This document shows, in pieces, positions 12,270 through 24,445 of a stretch of DNA of 64,000 nt. A program made the translations under genes and the position numbers. The notes beneath the pieces were generated by a model. That model was not told the origin of the DNA, ran no database searches, and saw only the letters and a list, made by a program, of their open reading frames with translations. Each line of letters starts with the position of its first letter. Position 1 is the stretch's first letter. The DNA comes from Cristatella mucedo. Taxonomy: Eukaryota > Bryozoa > Phylactolaemata > Cristatellidae. Location of the stretch: contig WPIO01000195.1 in assembly GCA_009760855.2 (NCBI GenBank), positions 186,001 through 250,000 on the forward strand, given 5' to 3'.

Positions 12270-12385
12270 TATCGACCGAGGTCAAGATGAGTGCATTTGA
12301 TCACCGATATGACCTTCGGCATATGTGCAGCACCTGAATGGAGATTAACTTCTCTTAGGGTGCTATATAAAATTAATGTTTTTTT
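12270..12385 (+). mobile_element. SINE S3, diverged
   Basis: A degraded head is followed by TTCGGCATATGTGCAGCACC and GAGATTAACTTCTCTTAGGG. The hairpin arms read AGCACC/GGTGCT and so still pair. Confidence 0.65.
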
Positions 12386-14697
12386 CCTGTAATTGTGATG
12401 AAGTTATCTGACGACTCTTTTTGCTTTTCTTATGAAGCATATTTTGAATGGAATACAACTATGTCTACACATTGTACCTGACACTAATTTAATGGCCAGT
12501 GGCCATTCGAAATCCTGTATTCCCAACAACACTTTGGGGTTGGGTTTTTTGCAGATCGTGATGTCTATCCAACAACACTGTAAAATAAGAATCCAAGATC
12601 CGAGTTATTTACAGCTGCCATTGCTGCTGATTGGTCGGCAAGTTGTGCTTAAGCAAATGTCTGAGTTGCCAAATCGAAATAAATCCTCTACATGAGTGAC
12701 GAATGTAGTTCTCCCTTTTATGTCCTAGCCACTCCTTGTTCGTGTGGGCTTGCTTGGCGAGGGGTTGCTAGGGACAGGGACTAAATCAGTTGCAGTAACT
12801 GCAGCCAGGCATAGAGGCTGACAGCAGCCCAGACATGTCCTGGTGCTCCAAACCTGGCAACCCAAAGTGGCTGTACCTTCCAACCGATGCTGTGCCTCGA
12901 TGGGCACATGGTTGTTAGGACCCCATAGACCAGCCTTAATGGGAATGCGGTTAGGCATGGTGACTGGAATGGAGAGGTGAGCTGTCACCGTCTTCAAAAA
13001 AAGGTGGGGCAGGGGTGCCGCTTTTGTATGAGTCGACAGAGCAGATGCTGGTGTGGTGGTGTCCTTGCCAAGCAGTGGCCAGCGACCAGGGAGCGACCAT
13101 GAAAGGGGTGGCTGCTGGACAATGGCAAGGGGGTGTATGCTGAATCTTCTTTACAGCCAGTATGCCTGTACTACACCGACTGATCTCACCTTGACCAGCA
13201 GTAGAGCACTGGATGACTTTAAGGACAATACATCTATTTTTTGAGCTGCAGAACACTGATGATAGGCTGGATATCACGTGTTCCTACGACAAAGTAACTC
13301 TTCTAAAGGCCGCATCAGCTGCGACTGATCAGTGTGTGTTCCTTAAGAGAAGTCAATGGCGGCATCAGATTGTTCTACATGATGGCTTGTTCAGCCAATA
13401 GTGATCATTTAGGACTATCGTTTATTGAACCTGTTTGTTGCTTATACTTTGTCCGTCTTTGCTACGGTCCATGTTCTGTTGTCGGCTGCGTTATTAAAGC
13501 TTGTAATTTGTTCTCGACCATTAACTAGCAAATGGCTTCACGACAGCATTGCGTCTCGCAGGGAGCCCAACAGCGCCCGAGCCTCGCCTCGCTGTTCTCC
13601 CAAGTGTCTTCACGTGTGCAGCCTCATGTGCAAATTGTCCACAGTTGCTTGACTGAGCACCTGCACGCGCATTGCAGTGCCGTTGGGTGCCATGCCAGCG
13701 TTTCGTGGCGAGTTTTGCTGCTGGCATCCGGCCTTGCACGTCGTCTGAGGCACCGGAGACATGCTGCTTGAATCGCTTCATGGAATCGGCTGCCTGCAGA
13801 ATTCGTAAGGAGCTCGGGAAGCAGTCTGTAAGCAGCTAATGCGATGAGCTTAAAATGCATAAATGAACAATAGCTGTATTAAAATCTTCCTTTCGTTTAC
13901 CAAAAGTCATAACAAGCAGCCAACTGCGCGCCCCACCACGGCACATGCTCCAAGCATGGCTGCTGCTGCAGCAGCGACAGAATGCTTTGTCACCCAGTCA
14001 CGGCAGACGGGCGAAGCACGAAAAATAGTAGCACTTAGAATCCTTAGCATCCGGAGCAGGGAGCCGAGGAGGCACTGAGCAGTGGCACAGGAGAGGCGCA
14101 CACAATACAGCAGCCTGGAAGCACATGTGCCATGCAGCCGGCCGGTCGCTGCTCGGGGTCTTGGTCACTTGGTTTGCTTCCCGCGGCTTCACAGCGCTCG
14201 GCTCGCTTCGTCTTGTGTCTTTGTTCTACCGACTTTACGATCAGACCCGTGAGACTGGTCGGCGACCTGAGGCTCGACGGCCCAGCCGTGCTCGACACTC
14301 ACGCTGTCAGCAGCAGTGCAATGTGCTCCCTGTAGCAATGCAGCTGCTTAGCATCGCAGGAAGTGGAAGAGACAGAGAGAGAGAGCACGCTCCGCTAGCC
14401 ACTTGGGTTACACACAGTTAGTCGGCATTTGAGATTGACACGGCTGCCTAATTCCGTAACGCAGCCAATGCAAAGCGCCCGGCGAAGGAAGCATGCTGCG
14501 AGCGTTGTGGTCGAGTGCATCTCGGCGGCGCGAGCTCAGCTACGCCAGTCCGAGGGTAGAGCCGGCCTGCTGCTGCTGGCCCTGCTAGAGTGGCGCTGCT
14601 GCTGCTGCTGGCCTGCAGGAGAGGCAAGAACACGTCGCCGAGGCAGAGTTCCGTAATGATAGCCCTAGAAACGATCCAGCAACGTCAGTGTACCGGT

Positions 14698-14700
<3 letters not shown>
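12386..14700. other. No gene recognised; GC rises toward the right
   Basis: Downstream side of REEP gene A. Minus-strand frames at 12725-13277 are open but match nothing I know. 14050-14650 is GC- and CAG-rich. A 3' UTR of gene A could extend here, but no AATAAA on the minus strand is convincing. Confidence 0.4.

Positions 14701-14735
<35 letters not shown>
14701..14735 (+). repeat. (CT)n microsatellite
   Basis: About 17 uninterrupted TC units. Confidence 0.98.
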
Positions 14736-14738
<3 letters not shown>

Positions 14739-14884
14739 CACGTGACAGCAGCCGATAGAGGGCAATCGGTGAAGCAACAGAGCGGCTGCAGCGCTGACAG
14801 CAGGAGAGGCGAGAATTCCTGCAGCCATGCCAGTCGCAGGCTACCGAGGCGATCGATCGAAAGCGATCGGAGACAAGAGTTGCG

Positions 14885-15025
14885 TGCGATGACAAAGCCG
14901 GTCGTAGGATTCGAGTCCTACAATAGGCAATGCTTAATTGTACACTGAGAGGGAGAGAATGGGGCGCTAAGGCTTTCCTGTCACCTGGTAAATGAGGCTG
15001 CTAACTCAGCCGACCTACGCTTTTA
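14885..15025 (+). mobile_element. SINE S2, partial
   Basis: B box GGATTCGAGTCC, body, and tail AAATGAGGCTGCTAACTCAG. The A-box part of the head is missing. Confidence 0.7.
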
Positions 15026-15865
15026 CGTTTTTCCGCAACACACCTCTCCTCAGCCACTTAGACTTCCGGCTTCATTTTGTACATTAAAGGCGAGCATCTG
15101 ACGGTTTGCTGGGAGGCGTGGTCAAGACGTAGCTAATGAGCATCTTGGCAAGACCTGACCTGACTTGACCTGCCTGAAGCACCAAAGATGGAAGGTGACA
15201 TAGTGCACTCGGTGCCGAGGAATTGAGGCTTATTCAAAACTTAATGGGCAGTGCCAAGAGTCGTTCTCGACGAAATGATGAGTGACACGCAATAATGAGG
15301 AAGAAGAGTACAGAAAAGCACACAGCTCCGAATCCACATCGAGGTCATCGGCGTTGGCTGTGCTTACATCAGCTTACATCAGCAAGAGCAGGTGCACACA
15401 CACACACACAGGAGTCAACGAAGGAGCCGTGCAGCATGTCTGCAATCGACTGGAAGACGTTATGTAACTGAGGCACGGCAACCAGTACCTAGCCAGTGAG
15501 GCAAGCCGGGCCAAGCTAAAGAAAATGGTCGGTTGCATAACAGAGCATTTGGAGGAGTTGGCGAGGTTAATGGAGAGGGGCGCGCACTCAGGATTTAAGA
15601 AAGGCATCGAAATGACCTGGATCTCAGAGTGCTGCAAACCTTGGCCGTTTGAATCTGGTTCTTATGACCATCGTGCCTTTGATCTTCTATTCCTTATCGA
15701 TCCTGCCCACGGCAGTAATGACTGAATACCTTTCTCACGCACACACTGTGAGTCTCAAAACAGGACGGACCATGCATATGTTACCTATAATAGGGCAGGA
15801 AAGTATTTGGGTTCACTGCTTGCCTCTCACGAGTCGTTGCGGTCTGTGCTCGATTGAGCCGGCAC

Positions 15866-15905
15866 GGGGGGGGGAGAGGAAGGGAGGGAGGGAGGGAGGG
15901 AGGGG
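15866..15905 (+). repeat. G-run and (GGGA)n tract
   Basis: Nine G, then AGAGGAAGGGAGGGAGGGAG and further GGGA units. It can form a G-quadruplex and may lie in the 3' end of REEP gene A (C-rich on the gene strand). Confidence 0.95.
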
Positions 15906-15977
15906 CTCGTGGCGATCTGCACAGATCTGTGGAGCCTCGAAGTGCCCGACAGTAGGCAGCCTCCGAGATTCTCGAGA

Positions 15978-18900
15978 TCATGCTGCTGCGGCTGCAGCGA
16001 TTGAGGCACGGCCACGGCAGAACATTAATGGCAGAGCAGAAGCAAGCCGTACCTCTTCATGAATGTACGGCCTCTCGACGGCAGCAGCCTCCTGCTGGGC
16101 ATAAGCTGCTGCTGCTGCCGCCGGAACCTCACTTCGTCGGCCCGATGAAGGGACAGCAGCCATGTTGACACCACTGCTGCTGGAAAGTACGTGGTGCGAT
16201 CTAAGGTTATACCCTGAAAACAAAAAGGTCAGCACGCGTGGAGCCTATAGCTTATGCATGAGGTAAGTACGGCTCATGGAAAGTAAGTCATGTGCAATCA
16301 GGCGATTACAGCTTGTGCAAATCTCCGCAGCTAGGCTTGTCTGTCGTGAGCGGCGCAGTTGCCACATCACACCACTTCTCGCCGACCTGCACTGGCTCCC
16401 AGTCAAGCAACGGATCGACTTCAAAGTTCTGTCGCTCACTTTTAGGTCGTTTCATTCTTTGGCTCCAGCCTATCTCTCAGATCTACTCCCCCACCAGGCC
16501 AAGCATCGTACCACCCACTTTTTGGAATCCAACAGTCTACCAATACCTCCTACAAACCTAAAATCCTTTGGAGACCGTGCATTTAGTTCGTATGCTCCCA
16601 AAGTCTGGAACTCCCTCCCGACTTGCATCAGAACATCGCCTGACTTGACCACATTTAAAAAGAACTTAAAAACACCTATTTAGGACAGCATTTAGTGGGT
16701 CCCTGTGATTTGTCCTTAATGTGCTTATACCTGATGCTGACACTGTGCATGCTGCCACTAACCACATTTGCATGCTGACCCTGTGCATGTCACCCCTAAC
16801 CATGTTATTCATGTTGTTTATTAAGCACAATAATCTTCACCATTCAATCGCATTTCCCTTTGCAGCAATTGAGTTTTCTGAGGGCACTTTATCAAGTGCA
16901 TTATTATTATTATTATTATTAAGTCTTTGTCAGCTTTACTCGTGCACTGCACGATTTATAGTAACAAAGCAACCGACTGCTTTACATTTTAATCTATGTG
17001 CTCAAGCCGAACCTTGATTCGCTGTGTGAAATGGGTGAGTGCTCTGTGTGCTAATTGCAATGCTGGTGTCAAGCTGCAACCATTAATGCCGTTCGGCAGC
17101 CAAAGGGCAGTAGCAGCTCAGGATCGCTGAAAAGGATGAGCCATAGTCGGCAGCAGGAGAGTAGTTGTCGTGTGAGAATTGTGGAAGCGAGTTCCACAGT
17201 CTAGGACCTGCAGAGCTAAAGCTTCTGTCGCCAACTGTCTTTAAGCGGAGGAATGGAACAGCTAATTTATTGTCCACACAGGACCTGAGGGCGCGAAGAG
17301 GCTGAAACTGATGCACCAGTTCAGCTAGGTACGAAGGAGCCAAGCCGTGGCGGACCTTGAGGGTCAGGGTATGAACAACATATGGTCTACCTATCAGCTT
17401 GAAACTCCTCCTACCTCTCGGGAAATTCAATTCATCTTTAAGCCTACTTTAATTAATAATTGGTTTTGGATAAGAGATCCTAGCAGCATTGCCGCGAAGG
17501 TCTCCTCCTCCTCCTCATCTGACACAGATGATCTGGTCAAATGTAGACAATGCATGAGTGCTCGCTGACTCGTCTGCACTCTCTGTAAGCCACGAAGGAG
17601 GAAGCAAAAAAGCAGCAAACCTTGTGTGCATAAGAGCGAAGCCAGCAGGTTCGTGGCAGTCGCTATCGGCATAGGAAACAGCAAGGGGTACGAATGCTGT
17701 ATGCGATCGATTCGGTGGGTAGAATTTAGACACAGAGAGACATAAGAAAGAGGGAGAGAGAGAGAGAGTCGAACGACACGTGCTGTGCCCTGTCAAGAAC
17801 TACCCACTTTACTCATACCATCTGTCTTGGATCAGCACTTGAATCGAGGCACATGCTCCGCAGAGACGACATACAGCTTCAGAAGACAAGCACGAGTGAG
17901 ACAGCAGCAGCACGAGCGACTTTGCTCGCATGCAGCGCTCACCGCGGCTATCGTACGGATCCATCGGTGGAGGTGCGGAGGAAAGTGGCCCAGGCTGAGC
18001 AGCTGAGGATCTGCCGGGAGGTATGGCCGCCGTTGCCAGATACTGGTTATCTTCGGCGATTCGCTCGTGCAGGTACCGCTCTTCCTCATCGTCTTCGTCG
18101 GTCTGATGATGAGCCGCCAAGGGAGGGATGCGATTCTGCATTTGCTGGCGAGTACGGTCGTTGACTGGAGCACCAATCACTGCAGCTTCACCATAATCTG
18201 TGGCGTCTTCCTCTATAACAGCAATCGCTGCACGGCTAAACTGTGTTTGCAGAAACCGGCTCAGCTTTAACCCATCAAAGTTCCTCACGGCCAGCTACCG
18301 GCATGCTGTGTGGCTCTGCACAGAGTGAGGCACGTACCGGAGTCGACCTCCCTTATTCGGGGTTCTGCTGGTGCAAAAGGTCGGTTAGCATTGCCCGCGA
18401 TAGCTGGCCGCGACAGATCGTTCATGCTGTAAGATTTTCGCAGGTGGTCCACGATTTTTGCCTGGCTCTGAATCAGAGTAAACGCGGCGATGCATCAGCA
18501 TACGCCTGGCGTGTTTGGATCTCAAGATTAAATGCAAGCATTGGCATTGATCCACCCGCTCCGGCTGATGTGAGCAGTGCAAGCACGATTGCCAATACTC
18601 ACACTTAAGGCTGTCTGAATGGCATAGTGAAAACCCTGGGTGCCGACCTGTACCAGGGCTGAGTAACCCTGCGTCTTGACTTTGTCTAGGTACTGGTCGA
18701 TATGCTGCAAATGCCAGAGATGCCGAACATGAAAGATCAACCGCATAGCTATGGGCAAACCTTCTGTAAGCCAGAGTGGAAACCCCCCAGCGTGCCGATG
18801 GCACTGCTGCACAGGAAACATACAGCGACACACGTGTAAATCAATAGCAACACATTCGACGGATGACACGGGGCAGTCGTCGTCCAGTGCAGAGCGAATG

Positions 18901-21900
18901 CGTATTTGTGTATTTATGGCAACATGCAGAGCTACCTTACTGGTGCAACAGAGTGTAAGGCTGGGTTGTGATCCTCGGTCATGAATACCATTGCTTAAAG
19001 TTCACACATCGCTACGGCACTTACGAGTGGGCAGTTGACAGGCAAGTAAGACCCTCTGACATGCCAAGCAGTGACATCTGACTCACAGCTGCTCAGGGTG
19101 TGAAGTATTACTCAAAAACAAGCATAGCCTAAGCCAATCTAACGTTCACTGCATCAGACCGATACCGAAGCAAAATTCTAACAATCCTGCTGAGTCAGAG
19201 CTGTGTGAACTACAATGACCATTAGAAGAATAAGACCCATATGCAACATTAGCACATCTTAACAACGGGTTGGTCCAGCAGCAGAAGTGGCCGACAATAC
19301 CAGCGGGCTCAGAGTGTACCGCCAAGTCGAAAAACCAGCACAGTATGACCCCTTACCTGTTCACGACGCACTAACTCCGGATGCACGAATTTTTTATATA
19401 GAATGCTCGATCCGTTAGTAGCGGGTGACAGCAGCCACAGCACAAATAGTATCTTCAACTCGTAATAAAATGGCATCCTGAAAGTAGGATACACTGTGTG
19501 ATCCAACTGACTCACCGGAGCAGCAACATGCACATTCACTACTATGTCAACTGACGAACACGTGGACAGGCGATGGTGCTAGAATTCAAAGAGGCCATAA
19601 AGGGACCTCAACAAAGATGCCTTAGCAGGACATTTGGAAAATTAACCTTCGACAGGCTGACCGGGTAAAAAATATAAAAAAACATAATTCATTCGGACAG
19701 CACCTTAAGAAAACTTAACCTCTTTCCAGGAGCTTTGCATGTGCCTGAGGGGTCGAGCTCACTACCTCAGGTATCAGATGCATTCACCTTGACTTTGGTC
19801 TGAGCACCTTGACCCCTGGGCCAAACCAGGTAGGCAGGTCGACGCCAGATGCTGACGATCAACCAACAAGCAGGGCAAGAAGGTCATCGTTCGGGGACTC
19901 AATGAATGAGGGCTCTCCTACACTCAGTTTTGGGCTGGTTGGAGCTGTTATCATCCCTGGGGAGGGGGAGGGAAGAGGGGGTGAACCAACCAGGAAGGAC
20001 TAACTTTCCACCTGGCCTCTGAGGAGAAGCTTTGTCTACTGAATAACAACATACTATCAGCCGGAACATAAGAACGCATTTCAAAAGATAAGTGGTGACA
20101 TCGATTAGGACCCTTTTTAATTACCAGACCAGCACTTCTATGCCAGATGTGATTGAGTCTCATGCCGCCATAGAGGACAAGTTTCTCAAAAAGCTTGAGT
20201 CCACGAATTAGACTAGAACTGTCGTGATTGCCAGGGTATACAAGTACACTGCATCTGCTTCAATGTACAGGCAAGTGTCTGTCTGCTGAGTAGCAGACTG
20301 ACAGGATGGTGGTCGATCTACTTGGCAGCCTGCCAAATATGTTGCAGGCCCTACGAGCTTGGCCGACAAGTTTGACAGTAAGCAAGCAGCAGCAAAACTA
20401 CTCAGCTGTTCACTGCTGGCTGCACGGTTGCATTCCCCAAGCCCTCTCCATTCCCCACCCCCCAAGCATTCCCCAGCCCCTCCCTCGCTCTAAACCCTCT
20501 GGCAAAAGCAGCCAGGCCACTGCCTTTCGCTGTCGTATTGCACTAGTGAAGCATCTTGCTTGTCAGTCAAGGGTTTTCACCTCTTGCTTGACTATACAGT
20601 CATAGCTTATTAGAATAGTGGCTTATTGCTGCCAGGCCAGCAAGCCCATCAGCTCGTGCAGCAAGTCGCAACCGCTTCATGAACTGCCATCAGGCAAGCA
20701 ACAGTTTGACACAGTCTGACAAAGACAAATCTATCTTGCTCAGCATGGGGCTGAGACCCATTACACTGTCCACAAGAAAACTTCGAGAAAGCTGTCAAGC
20801 ACAGCTTCGGTGCATATCCGTTTGACACAGTCTGACAAAGACAAATCTATCTTGCTCAGCATGGGGCTGAGACCCATTACACTGTCCACAAGAAAACTTT
20901 GAGAAAGCTGTCAAGCACAGCTTCGGTGCATATCCATAGCGGAAGCAGTTCTCTGAATAAAAAAAGGGGCAATGTTGCTGCAGTTGTGGCATTCCACCTT
21001 GTGCGCAGCAGCTTTAGTGTAGCTGCCGTGCAATTCTGGCTCTTGCTTCCGGTCAGCCGCTCGATTAGCTAGGATCTCTGCTCTGCTCGAACTGACTGGG
21101 GCTCCTTGGCAATGCTCTTGCATGGCGCTCCAGTGGACTATCTTGCTCTAGTGCGCCTAGTTTGCCTGTGCACGATCGAGTGAGTACTATTCCGGGGGTC
21201 CTACTAACCTGCATCTAGTTAGTCTTCTGTCTGCTTTTGCCTGCTCGTCTTAGCACACTAGTCGTGTACTTGTGCATGCTTGCCGAAGCAGGATGCCGTG
21301 CTTTTCATCAACTATTGGTTATTGGTGAGCCGTGATGGCACACTAGGTAAGGCGGTTGCTTTCACGACCTCGGGCCCGAGGTCGTGGGTTCGATTCCTGC
21401 GGTGGGCGATTCTTTATCTATATTATTATTCTTTATCTTAATCTTTATCGCCACTGCAAGCGGTAGCGATAGCCGTAAAGGCTCTTCTGTCGCTATACAA
21501 AAGAGGCTGTTTAATCAGCTAAGATTATTATTGCTTCTCTCGAAACTATTTGTACGGTGCCTGAGTATAGATAATATCCTATGAAGCCATATGCAAAAGA
21601 CTTATTGTCATCAGTTTTGTTGCTATGCACCTCAGCCTCGTGTGGCACGACAGACGTCTCATCGCCGGCTCAACTAATCTTGCCCAGCGAATCGCTAAGA
21701 GCATCCAGCCGGCAAGCACATTATCGACAGGGAATGAGCTGCACCAGACACTCTGCAAGACCTCGGACCCTGACTGTGCACTGCTATCCCAACAGCTCAA
21801 TAGTAGGCGTGAATGGTATTAAGTGTGTGCATGCATGTCTGTGTGCACGTGTGTTTTATGAGGAGTACCTGTGGTGTGAGTGCACGCGACAGAGAGAAAA

Positions 21901-24295
21901 ACTGTTTGTTTTGCTGACATGCGCATGTCAGTCAGTTTGTGCTTTGGATATGCTAGTGGTCTGTCTGTGCGCATGCTAGACAAAGAGATAGAACAGTCTA
22001 TTTGTACATAAATGTATTATTCTCATCCAAGAGGAGATTGCCAACCGTGGTGCATGGGCATCCAGTTGGATAAATGTCATAATGCACTTGGTGTCCTTAC
22101 TCGGCCCACCAGCTTATGTTAAGCCGGATGTAAAAGCCGCAACCCAAGCAGTTGTAGACTGGGCGGCGCCTGGGCTAATTGCAGGCAGCTGGCAGGCCCT
22201 GCCAGCTGCCTCATCTCACCTCCGACGGCTTATGAAAAAAAGCATCGAGGGATCAAGGGACTGATTCGACTGATGACTGGGGAGCCAATCCAGCACCTGC
22301 CTAGCAGCATGCTGTTCGCTTGAACCGCCAACCACCACAAACAATGCTTAGTAGTAAAACACTTTAAAACTGAGGTCAACGTAGACTTTCCGACATGCTA
22401 CCGGTTAAAGGTTAGCTTATTCAATAGCCTAACTGATACAGTGGCAGGAGAGCCTTTACGGCTATAACCACCACTTGCAGTAGGTAGTAAGGGATCGCCC
22501 ACTGTGCAGGACTCCGGAGCCCACGACCTGGGTCGAGAAGTGCAAGCACCCTGGGCTAAGATCTAGGGGCTCAAATGGTTAGCTGCTTTAACAGCCTCAT
22601 TGATGTAGCAGCAGAAGAGCCTGAAAAGCTGTGCCACTGCTTGAAGTGGGCAATAAAGGATCGCCCACTGTGCAGAACTCGAACCCGTGATCTGGGTCGT
22701 GTGGAGCAAGCACCTTACCCATAGGCTTAATACCCAAAGGCACAAACAACATTTGTGCAGATGCGTGTGTGCTTCTAAACTACTGCTTTTCACGAAAAAA
22801 AGGAACGCTATACTTTATTACACCCAGACAAAATCGGAATAGAAGGTGCATTCTATTCATCTCCAGAATCAGTCGATGGCTTTCTCCTGCGATGGCTGTT
22901 TCCCACTATCGTAACATAATAATAATAATAATACTCATAATACATTTGTAGAGCCTCCTCAGAGAACTGAATCTCTTTTTAGGCACTTTACAAATGCTGT
23001 ACAGAAAACATTACCAAATGATTAGTGGTAAGTTCCACAAGCAGCAGGCACAGTGTAAGCAGGTACATGCACACGAAAGATAAATAGCAGTGACCCATTA
23101 AATTAAGCTTCCTTTTAAATGTCGTCATGCCAGGGGAAGTTGATAGGCACTAAAGACACAGTCTCCAAAGGTTTTGAGGTTCGCACGAGGTATGGTTAAA
23201 AGATTCGAGTCAGAAATAGGCTGCATAGGCCGGCATGAGCTCTATTTTCATTTAAAGGCCACCTTAAGCATGACAGCCACACACCACCGGTCATGAACCT
23301 TTCCACCCTACGTGCTACCAGGACCTGCCACCCGACCTGACACTCGGACCTGTCACTCGGACCTGTCAATCGTAACCACGGGACTGCCTTTTCTGGAGGT
23401 GGTCCAGGGATTAGTGATAGACCTACAGGTAAAGATGGCAATGTCTGCAAGAAAGTAAGCTTCAGTAACCATTACAAACGAAGAAATTATGCTTCAATTC
23501 CACTCAATGAGCAACCTCCAAGTTCGAATCGAATAAACAGTATGATTTTATGCTATAACAATTTTTTGCATAAAATCATACTGTTTATTCGATACACCTA
23601 TTATACCGCCTATTTAAAAATCTTGCGGGTCTTTTCCCCACATTAAAATGTTGCTGGCCTTGCCCCTAAACAAAAATCCTGGCTCTACCACTGTTAGTAG
23701 AATACCCTAACAGAACTAAATCGATTTCTAGGCACTTAACATAAAAAGCACGTCAATTGGTTAGTTGTAATGTGCACAGTGTCAGCAAGAATTAGCAAAC
23801 AAGTGACAATTCATACTGACAGATCGAATGCAGAGAGGAACAGTCGAGTTTTTGGCTTGATGTAGAAGCCCTAAAGTCACAATCAGCCGATGGGATGCAC
23901 TTGTGCATCAACTGCTGAAGGGCCACACTCCTGCACCAGGCGGCATTTCCTCCAACTGGCAGTGCCTCTATTTACAGAAGGGCGATACAGCAGACTGAGA
24001 GACAAAGGAGAGTGACAAAGAGGAGAGACAGAGGACACACACACAAACAGAAAAAGAAGAGAGGCTGGGCGAGCGAGTGAGTGATAAGAGAAAGAGGAGA
24101 GAGAGAGAGAAGCATGGAGAGAGCCAACCGAGATTAGAGGAGAGGACAAGGAGAAACCAAGACAGAACAGGAGAGATAAAAAAGTGGCTGATGTGGAGAG
24201 CACAAAAGAAAAGTATGAGAGGAAGAGTGAGTTGAGAAGGAGGAAGAAAGTGAAGGGAGAATGCGTTCGAGGGAGGGAAAGTTTTTTGGTGAGTG

Positions 24296-24374
<79 letters not shown>

Positions 24375-24392
24375 GAGAGAGAGAGAGGAGAC

Positions 24393-24445
<53 letters not shown>

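Noticed and set aside
21329-21410. Possible tRNA gene with A and B boxes
   Set aside because: The anticodon arm is replaced by a palindrome, no cloverleaf forms, and the unit recurs with a SINE body and tail.
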